Shown: one piece after another, positions 59,107 to 64,000 of the stretch
Position numbering within the stretch: the first letter of the stretch is position 1
Layout: each line of letters opens with the position of its first letter
DNA from: 55-13 sp964501275
GTDB taxonomy: Bacteria; Armatimonadota; Fimbriimonadia; Fimbriimonadales; Fimbriimonadaceae
Assembly: GCA_964501275.1 (NCBI GenBank)
Contig: CAZCSP010000014.1
Location: forward strand, 1-64,000
Direction of reading: 5' to 3'
Length of the DNA: 64,000 nucleotides
The notes under the pieces: model-generated
Databases searched by the model: none
What the model was told of the DNA's origin: nothing
Seen by the model: the letters and a program-made list of their open reading frames with translations, nothing else
Program-made: the position numbers and the translations under genes

Positions 59107-59619
59107 ATGGAAGCACAGTTCGAGTCGTTTCGGGGGTGGTCGGGAGAGGAATTCATCGGCTACAGCCCAGTTCTGGTCGAGGTCGAAACGCAACGAGTCG
59201 TTGCGGGCACCCGACCAGCCGAGCGGGTGATCAAGACAAGCGAAGGCCTGTACTACTGGACCTTATTGACCCTCTCAAACGGATTCGAGGGAGCACCGCT
59301 GATACGCTACATTCTGTTCTCAAAGGATCAGCAGTTCGCCGAAGTTGAGTGGATGGTTCAGGTACACGAGAGCACTGGATTCATCCTGAAACACTTCGCC
59401 CCCCGCGCCCCGCTCCTCGTCGGGCAGAACAAGGATGCGCGCTTTCAGCTAGGCGACGAGGATGGCCATGCCATAGCCGAGTCGATCGAAGTCTGGCGAG
59501 ATTCCGACCTGAAACGCCAGGTTCTCAAGCAGTTTACGCTTGTCGATGGAAGTCACCCAATGGCTTACCCCGCCCTCTGGTCGCTGTTGGTGACGACCGT
59601 AGACTCATGGTACTACTGA
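59107..59619 (+). CDS. Hypothetical protein
   Basis: 170 residues, starting 5 nt after the lipoprotein stop. Begins MEAQFESFRGWSGEEFIGYS, includes SEGLYYWTLLTLSNGFEGAP and WRDSDLKRQVLKQFTLVDGS. Soluble, no motif known to me, Trp/Tyr-rich. Probably cotranscribed with the lipoprotein gene. Confidence 0.6.
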   Translation: MEAQFESFRGWSGEEFIGYSPVLVEVETQRVVAGTRPAERVIKTSEGLYYWTLLTLSNGFEGAPLIRYILFSKDQQFAEVEWMVQVHESTGFILKHFAPRAPLLVGQNKDARFQLGDEDGHAIAESIEVWRDSDLKRQVLKQFTLVDGSHPMAYPALWSLLVTTVDSWYY

Positions 59620-59653
59620 TGATGATGCGTGATGATTGATGCGTGATGCGTCA
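59619..59653 (+). repeat. Short gatgcgtgatg direct repeats before a VapBC module
   Basis: Units gatgatgcgtgatgattg and gatgcgtgatgcgtcat repeat in tandem between the hypothetical gene and the VapB start, with cataat (a -10-like box) at the end. They could be the antitoxin binding site, or simply further gtgatg-type simple repeat. Confidence 0.4.
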
Positions 59654-59663
59654 TAATAGAAGT

Positions 59664-59888
59664 ATGAGAACGACGATCGATCTGGACCCGCAGGTGCTCT
59701 TTGCCCTGAAGGAGCAAGCCAAGCGAGAGAAGACAACCATCGGAAAACTGGTGGACCAGCTCTTCCGCAAAACGCAGCCAAACGAAGAGCCGAAGTACCG
59801 CAATGGCGTGCTTTTGTTCCCAGACCGCAAGCCGGGTTCGGTGGTCACACCCGATCATGTTCGCGAGCTAATGGAAGAAGATGATTGA
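59664..59888 (+). CDS. vapB: Ribbon-helix-helix antitoxin, VapB-like
   Basis: 74 residues from MRTTIDLDPQVLFALKEQAK, a typical ribbon-helix-helix start, then KTTIGKLVDQLFRKTQ and a toxin-binding tail ending RELMEEDD. Overlaps the PIN toxin start by 8 nt. An alternative ATG 21 nt upstream is less like the family. Confidence 0.88.
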   Translation: MRTTIDLDPQVLFALKEQAKREKTTIGKLVDQLFRKTQPNEEPKYRNGVLLFPDRKPGSVVTPDHVRELMEEDD

Positions 59889-60312
59889 CATCCCACACCT
59901 TGCCGACGTCAATCTGTTGCTCGCAATCGCCGATCACAAAAGCCCTTGGCACACCCAAGCCCACGACTGGCTGGCATCTCGAAGCGTGTCTGGCTGGCGT
60001 ACGTGCCCCACCGTTGAAAACGGATTCGTGCGAATTGCAAGCAATAAAAGCTATGCGTCCAATCCAGTTCGCATCGAAGACGCCATTCAATCGTTGCATA
60101 CCATCAGAGCACAATCAGGCCACCGATTCATTCCTGACGATTTTTCTCAGTTTGAGGGTAGCGACTTGGCTGACGGCCCCATCAGCCACCACCAAGTAAC
60201 GGATTGCTACCTTGTTAAGCTCTGTCGAAGGCACGGGGCGAAACTGGCAACATTTGACTCGAAAATGCGCTACTTGCCAAGTTCACTGCAACCCCACATC
60301 CACTTCCTGTAG
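59881..60312 (+). CDS. vapC: PIN-domain toxin, VapC-like
   Basis: 143 residues. PIN residues: LADVNLLLAIADHK, PTVENGFVRIASNK, QVTDCYLVKLCRRH and KLATFDSKMRY. Belongs to the subgroup with ADVNLLLAL starts. RNA endonuclease; stands between the hypothetical gene and the convergent ftcD gene. Confidence 0.9.
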   Translation: MIDIPHLADVNLLLAIADHKSPWHTQAHDWLASRSVSGWRTCPTVENGFVRIASNKSYASNPVRIEDAIQSLHTIRAQSGHRFIPDDFSQFEGSDLADGPISHHQVTDCYLVKLCRRHGAKLATFDSKMRYLPSSLQPHIHFL

Positions 60313-60326
60313 CCACCCCAAAGTCC

Positions 60327-62012
60327 TCACAGCTTCCTTTCCACAATCCTTAAAATCTCGGCCTCCCGCTCCACCGCCAATTCCGCCAAAGCTTGCGCCT
60401 TGGCTTGCACCTCAGCAATGAAAGCCTGATCCTTCACGCTCCCGCAGTTGATTTTTACGTTCAGATGGGCTCCCAGCACCGCCGACCGCGCCGCCAACGC
60501 CCCCACCCCTGCATCCGAGACCGAGTTCGGGTTTCCGATCTCGGCCATGGCCTGGATGACCTCCATGGAGTCGCAGGCCGTCTGCATGACTTCCAGGGGA
60601 ATATTGATCGCGTGTTTGGTAGCTTCTTGGATAGCCGCCGATCTGGCCGCTTTCTCCTCTTCTGTCGACTTCGGCATCCCGAAGCAGGCCATGAGGGCGT
60701 CGAAAGCGTTAGTATCCTCGTCGATGAGTTGGAGAAGCCAGTCGTGGTAGGCCTTTCCCTTGTCCGCCCAGTCAGAGAACTCCTCCCACCGCTCGTCCCA
60801 GCCGCGTTTGTGACTGGAAAGGTTGGCGACCATAGTCGCCAAAGCTGCACCCATGGCCCCCATCGTTGCGGCAATCGAGCCGCCTCCCGGTGCAGGCGAC
60901 TCGGAAGCAGTCTCTTCGACGAATCCTTGGACGGTGAAATCGACCAACCGCTTCTTCGATGAGCCTCGCAAGGCATACTCGATGATCTTTTTATCCGGAT
61001 CAAACGCGCCAAGCTCGTCCAGCCCCATCGACTTCACCGCGATCTTGATCAGTTCCGCATCGGACACGCCAGAGGACCGTCGCTGCTTGTGAAGGAAGTA
61101 GCGACCTGCATCCAGCATACAACTCAAAGGAATCAGCCCTACCAACTCCGATCCCGTGACCCGAATCCCCCGCGCATTTGCCTTTTCGCAGGTCTCGTCG
61201 AACGCTACATGGACCGGCGTCTCGCGGATATTGGTGAGGTTCATCGAGACCTGGCAGATGCCATACTCCTCGATGTACCAACCGATCCCCTTTACGTTCT
61301 TCAGAACCCCCGGCTCATAAACCGCGTTGCCCTCGGCATCCCGCATGATCTCTCCCGTAATCGGATCGCCTTCCCGCTTCAGCCTTCCCTTCTCGCGAAC
61401 GTCGAACGCCACCGAGTTGGCCCGCCTAACCGAAGTGGTGTTGAGGTTAATGTTGTAGGCAACCAGAATCTCCCTGGCGCTGACCGCCGTTGCCCCCAAC
61501 TTCTCAGTGAACGTCGCCGGGCCAAAGTCGGGTTTCCACTCCGACTTCTTCAGCTTTTCCGCCAAGCCCTCATACTCGCCGCTTCGAACAAAGCTCAAGT
61601 CTCGCCGCTCCTCCGTCGAGGCCGCAAACCCGTAGTTGTAGATCGTCAGGCCCAGTTCGTCGGCCAGGCGTTTGGAGAGCTGCCGAGCGTACTCCACGGC
61701 TTGATCCATCGTGCAATCGGCAATGGGGATGATCGGGCAGACGTCCAGGAAGCCAAATCGCGGATGCTCGCCCGAGTGGTTCCGCATATCGATCAGTGCC
61801 GCCCCTGCCTTTGCCGCCTGGAAGGCCGCTTCCAACACAGGCTCAGGCGGTCCCGCAAAGGTGTAGACCGTCCGGTTCGTAGACTTCCCAGGGTCCACAT
61901 CCAACAGCTTCGCCCCGTCCACCGCTCGGATCGCCGCCGCAATCGCCTCGATCACCGCCGGGTCACGACCTTCGCTGAAGTTGGGAACACACTCGATAAT
62001 GGGTTGGCTCAT
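60327..62012 (-). CDS. ftcD: Bifunctional glutamate formimidoyltransferase / formimino-THF cyclodeaminase
   Basis: 561 residues. N-terminal formiminotransferase (ECVPNFSEGRDPAVIEAIAA; HPRFGFLDVCPIIPI; VAYNINLNTTSVRRAN) covers about 1-300; C-terminal cyclodeaminase about 350-561 (ESPAPGGGSIAATMGAMGA; DTNAFDALMACFGMP). This fusion, as in mammalian FTCD, moves the formimino group of histidine-derived FIGLU to folate and releases ammonia. It is the sink for hutI product chemistry. Opposite strand to hutU and hutI. Confidence 0.95.
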   Translation of the reverse strand: MSQPIIECVPNFSEGRDPAVIEAIAAAIRAVDGAKLLDVDPGKSTNRTVYTFAGPPEPVLEAAFQAAKAGAALIDMRNHSGEHPRFGFLDVCPIIPIADCTMDQAVEYARQLSKRLADELGLTIYNYGFAASTEERRDLSFVRSGEYEGLAEKLKKSEWKPDFGPATFTEKLGATAVSAREILVAYNINLNTTSVRRANSVAFDVREKGRLKREGDPITGEIMRDAEGNAVYEPGVLKNVKGIGWYIEEYGICQVSMNLTNIRETPVHVAFDETCEKANARGIRVTGSELVGLIPLSCMLDAGRYFLHKQRRSSGVSDAELIKIAVKSMGLDELGAFDPDKKIIEYALRGSSKKRLVDFTVQGFVEETASESPAPGGGSIAATMGAMGAALATMVANLSSHKRGWDERWEEFSDWADKGKAYHDWLLQLIDEDTNAFDALMACFGMPKSTEEEKAARSAAIQEATKHAINIPLEVMQTACDSMEVIQAMAEIGNPNSVSDAGVGALAARSAVLGAHLNVKINCGSVKDQAFIAEVQAKAQALAELAVEREAEILRIVERKL

Positions 62013-62040
62013 GAGGGAGTAGTTTACTGGGAGAGAAGCT

Positions 62041-62056
62041 TTCTACCATGGTAGAA
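62041..62056. promoter_or_regulatory. 16-bp palindrome overlapping a VapB promoter
   Basis: ttctaccatggtagaa is a perfect palindrome 1 nt before the open frame of the antitoxin. Its right half contains tagaat, five of six matches to a -10 box, so transcription would start close to the GTG start codon (62064). Likely autorepression operator. Confidence 0.55.
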
Positions 62057-62063
62057 TGTGGTT

Positions 62064-62336
62064 GTGGGCTTGAACATCAAAAACGAGGAAGTCGAGCACT
62101 TGGCAACAGAAGTTGCTCGCCTGACTGGGGAAAGTAAAACCGAGGCGATAAGAAGGGCACTAGAGTTGCGAATGGAGACGTTGGGTGGGATGACTCATCG
62201 TGCTCGGGTGGAGCGTGCCTTCAGTTATCTTCGCGATGAGGTGTGGCCCAACTTGACGCCAGAGCAACGTAAACCAATCACAAAAGCCGAACGCGAAGAA
62301 ATCCTTGGGATTGGTCCGAATGGCTACTGCGAATAA
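62064..62336 (+). CDS. vapB: Antitoxin of PSK/VapB type
   Basis: 90 residues from GTG 62064 (VGLNIKNEEVEHLATEVARL), matching the MGLNIKNPEV start usual in the family; GTG 62058 is an alternative. Helical ribbon-helix-helix-like N-terminus (GESKTEAIRRALELR) and toxin-binding tail ending GYCE. Overlaps the toxin by 17 nt. The near-absence of a leader suggests leaderless translation. Confidence 0.85.
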   Translation: MGLNIKNEEVEHLATEVARLTGESKTEAIRRALELRMETLGGMTHRARVERAFSYLRDEVWPNLTPEQRKPITKAEREEILGIGPNGYCE

Positions 62337-62727
62337 AGGCCTTGTACTGGATGCGTCGGCCATCATCGCCTGCATCGAGGAGGAGCCACCCGCCCAGTCT
62401 ATTTACTCCTTGCTTAGGGAAGCGGATTGGAGTGCGGTTGGAGCGCCGACTTTGCTTGAGGCTAGGATGGTCTTGGCATCCCGTTCTTTACTGTCAAGCC
62501 TAGACAAATGGCTGGAAGCGCTTCAACCTACTGTGTTGCCATTCACGCATGACCACTACCTGATCGCATTTGACGTCTTTGCCCAGTACGGCAAAGGGCG
62601 AAGTCCGGCCAGACTGAACTACGGAGACTGCATGGCTTATGCGACAGCCAGCCTCGCCCAAGCGCCTTTGCTATACGTTGGCAACGACTTCGACCTGACT
62701 GGTTTGAACTGCGTCAAGGCCGAGTAG
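62320..62727 (+). CDS. vapC: PIN-domain toxin, VapC-like
   Basis: 135 residues from MATANKGLVLDASAIIACIE. PIN residues: LVLDASAIIACIEEEP, GAPTLLEARMVLAS, LNYGDCMAYATAS and LYVGNDFDLTGLN. RNase toxin of the type with a GNDF motif near the end. Upstream antitoxin overlaps; hutI starts 25 nt downstream, so read-through into hutI is possible. Confidence 0.9.
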   Translation: MATANKGLVLDASAIIACIEEEPPAQSIYSLLREADWSAVGAPTLLEARMVLASRSLLSSLDKWLEALQPTVLPFTHDHYLIAFDVFAQYGKGRSPARLNYGDCMAYATASLAQAPLLYVGNDFDLTGLNCVKAE

Positions 62728-62751
62728 TGCCCACAGGTTCATAATGACTCC

Positions 62752-63963
62752 ATGATAACCGCCGTCCGCAACTGCGGGCAACTAGTTACCTTGGCAGGGC
62801 CGGAGCGACCTCGTGTTGGCTCTGAGATGAGTACCTTGGCGGTTCTCACGAACGCCGCCCTCATCATCGATGAGTACGGCACCATCGAGTGGGTCGGCCC
62901 AGACGCTGAATCCCCGAGGGCAGATCAGGCGATCGACGCTGGCGGCAAATTGGTCACCCCAGGGTTCGTCGACGCCCACACCCACGCCATCTTTGGCGGG
63001 AACCGGGCGAATGAGTTCGAGATGCGGGCAAAGGGCGCGACCTACCAAGAGATCAAAGAGGCGGGTGGCGGGATCATGTCCAGCGTCCGGGCAACCCGGG
63101 AGGCCACCTTTGATCAACTCCTAGTTTCGGCCCAGGAACGTCTGCAATGGATGCTGGCCTCCGGCACTACCACCCTGGAAATCAAATCCGGTTACGGACT
63201 CAATTTGGAGTCTGAGAAGAAGATGCTTCAGATTGCCGGAAACTTGGGTCCCCAGCGAATCGTGAAAACCTTCCTCGGCGCCCATGCCGTACCCCCAGAA
63301 TCAGGTTCCAAGGGGGAGTACCTGGAGTCTGTGATCGCCATGCTTCCAGAAATCGAGCTCCTTGCCGAGTTCTGCGACATCTTTGTAGAATCTGGCTACT
63401 TCGAACCCGACGATGCCCGCCGCTTGTTTGCCTCTACCAAGCTCAAGCCTCGCCTTCACGTTGACCAATTCACCAACAACGGAGGGGCCAAACTTGCCGC
63501 CGAACTGGGGGCCAAAACGGCGGACCATCTGGAGCAGACAGACACGGACGGCATTTCGGCTTTACGGCATGGCGGGGTGATTCCAGTGCTCTTGCCCGCG
63601 TCGGTTTATTGCCTCGGGCTCTCCAAGTACCCCGACGCTCGCCTCATGATCGAGGAAGGGCTGCCGGTTGTATTGGCCACCGACTTCAACCCCGGCTCTT
63701 CGCCCACCCCTTCCCTGCCGTTCGTCATGTCCCTGGCCTGCACCCAGATGCGGATGACGCCGGCCGAAGCGCTCACGGCCTGCACCATCAACGCCGCCTA
63801 CGCCCTGGATCGAGGCGACCAGGTCGGGTCTCTAGAACCCGGAAAGCGGGCGGACTTTGTGATCCACGATGCGCAGGATTACCGGGAGATCGCTTATTGG
63901 GCGGGGCGAAACACCGCAAAGCAGGTCTTCATCAACGGGAAGTTGGCCCTAGACCACACTTAG
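62752..63963 (+). CDS. hutI: Imidazolonepropionase
   Basis: 403 residues. Third step of histidine degradation: imidazolonepropionate to formiminoglutamate. Amidohydrolase fold with metal motif VDAHTHAIFGGNRANEFEMR (part shown), GSGTTTLEIKSGYGL-like ASGTTTLEIKSGYGL, LHVDQFTNNGGAKLAAELGA, DHLEQT and VLATDFNPGSSPTPSL. Full family length. Starts 25 nt after a VapC gene; product feeds FtcD. Confidence 0.97.
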   Translation: MITAVRNCGQLVTLAGPERPRVGSEMSTLAVLTNAALIIDEYGTIEWVGPDAESPRADQAIDAGGKLVTPGFVDAHTHAIFGGNRANEFEMRAKGATYQEIKEAGGGIMSSVRATREATFDQLLVSAQERLQWMLASGTTTLEIKSGYGLNLESEKKMLQIAGNLGPQRIVKTFLGAHAVPPESGSKGEYLESVIAMLPEIELLAEFCDIFVESGYFEPDDARRLFASTKLKPRLHVDQFTNNGGAKLAAELGAKTADHLEQTDTDGISALRHGGVIPVLLPASVYCLGLSKYPDARLMIEEGLPVVLATDFNPGSSPTPSLPFVMSLACTQMRMTPAEALTACTINAAYALDRGDQVGSLEPGKRADFVIHDAQDYREIAYWAGRNTAKQVFINGKLALDHT

Positions 63964-64000
63964 CCGCTTCAACAGTTTGGGTTCGACCTCGGGTTCCACC
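63950..64000 (-). CDS. Possible C-terminal end of a protein entering from the right
   Basis: One minus-strand frame is open from the right edge to a TAG at 63950-63952 and reads VEPEVEPKLLKRLSVV before the stop. Charged, sensible C-terminus with hutI overlap of 14 nt (convergent). Only 16 codons are visible, so this is tentative. Confidence 0.35.

Noticed and set aside
61089..62054. 321-codon plus-strand frame opposite ftcD
   Set aside because: ftcD is unambiguous; the frame is its complement.
63975..64000. tRNA-like T-arm wording (gggttcgacc) at the right edge
   Set aside because: The flanking bases do not pair as a T-stem and there is no acceptor stem or CCA; a short coding frame explains it as well.

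Overview
The window is bacterial chromosomal DNA with moderately high G+C, short intergenic gaps and genes on both strands. It contains no rRNA, tRNA, prophage, transposase or CRISPR array that I can recognise. The gene content suggests a Gram-negative-type, pilus-bearing, heterotrophic bacterium. The combination of tandem PilT ATPases, VKOR-DsbA fusion, K+-independent proton pyrophosphatase, Spy-like secreted proteins and many VapBC modules would fit the Armatimonadota (Fimbriimonas-like) or a neighbouring phylum. That placement is an inference from gene style, not a database match.

Layout: 1-3.4 kb holds a minus-strand set of secreted and TPM-domain proteins and a Spy-like protein. 3.5-6.5 kb holds the N-terminal half of carbamoyl-phosphate synthase large subunit, divergent from an aldo/keto reductase. 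8.3-11.2 kb is a plus-strand housekeeping operon (apt, an OB-fold protein, miaA, hfq, dapF). 11.3-18.9 kb has PilZ, smpB, an FKBP lipoprotein, a HEAT-like protein, mnmA, VKOR-DsbA and miaB. 19-21 kb has a VapBC module and a sigma/anti-sigma pair. 21.2-25.8 kb has pyrophosphatase, a response regulator, a GH4 glycosidase, an ACT protein and metX. 25.9-30 kb is a type IV pilus retraction operon with three PilT paralogues. 30.2-34.4 kb has greA, padR, secE, nusG (followed by a second, out-of-frame KOW domain) and recJ. 34.5-37 kb is a second sigma/anti-sigma operon with a degenerate PDZ protease. 37.3-40.6 kb is an unusually long hppA. 40.6-48.1 kb is mostly minus strand: a phosphotransferase, DUF1294, MmcQ/YjbR, DinB, GGDEF, an aldolase-like protein, a secreted protein, rdgB, VapBC and rph. 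48.4-52.3 kb is accessory: HigBA, a Spy-like protein, a cassette with a poly-G tract, a thioesterase, a VOC protein and a response regulator. 52.4-64 kb has an FAH-family protein, an M16 peptidase, a GAF sensor kinase and a loose histidine-utilisation cluster (hutU, ftcD, hutI) interspersed with two VapBC modules.

Functional themes are: stress and RNA modification (miaA, hfq, miaB, mnmA, smpB, greA); surface motility with c-di-GMP signalling (PilT set, PilZ, GGDEF); histidine catabolism from urocanate to glutamate with formimino transfer to folate; and five type II toxin-antitoxin modules plus an orphan antitoxin-like regulator.

The most unusual signals are small and easily missed. nusG ends in CTT-TAG directly before an out-of-frame second KOW domain, in the geometry of a +1 frameshift. 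Families of short palindromic repeats have entered the reading frames of miaB and rdgB without breaking them. A 58-bp repeat occurs twice as an exact inverted copy. An A+T-rich gene with a 13-G tract is flanked by 15-bp inverted repeats. HppA carries an insertion of about 245 residues. CarB is a stand-alone half protein. MnmA probably starts at CTG.
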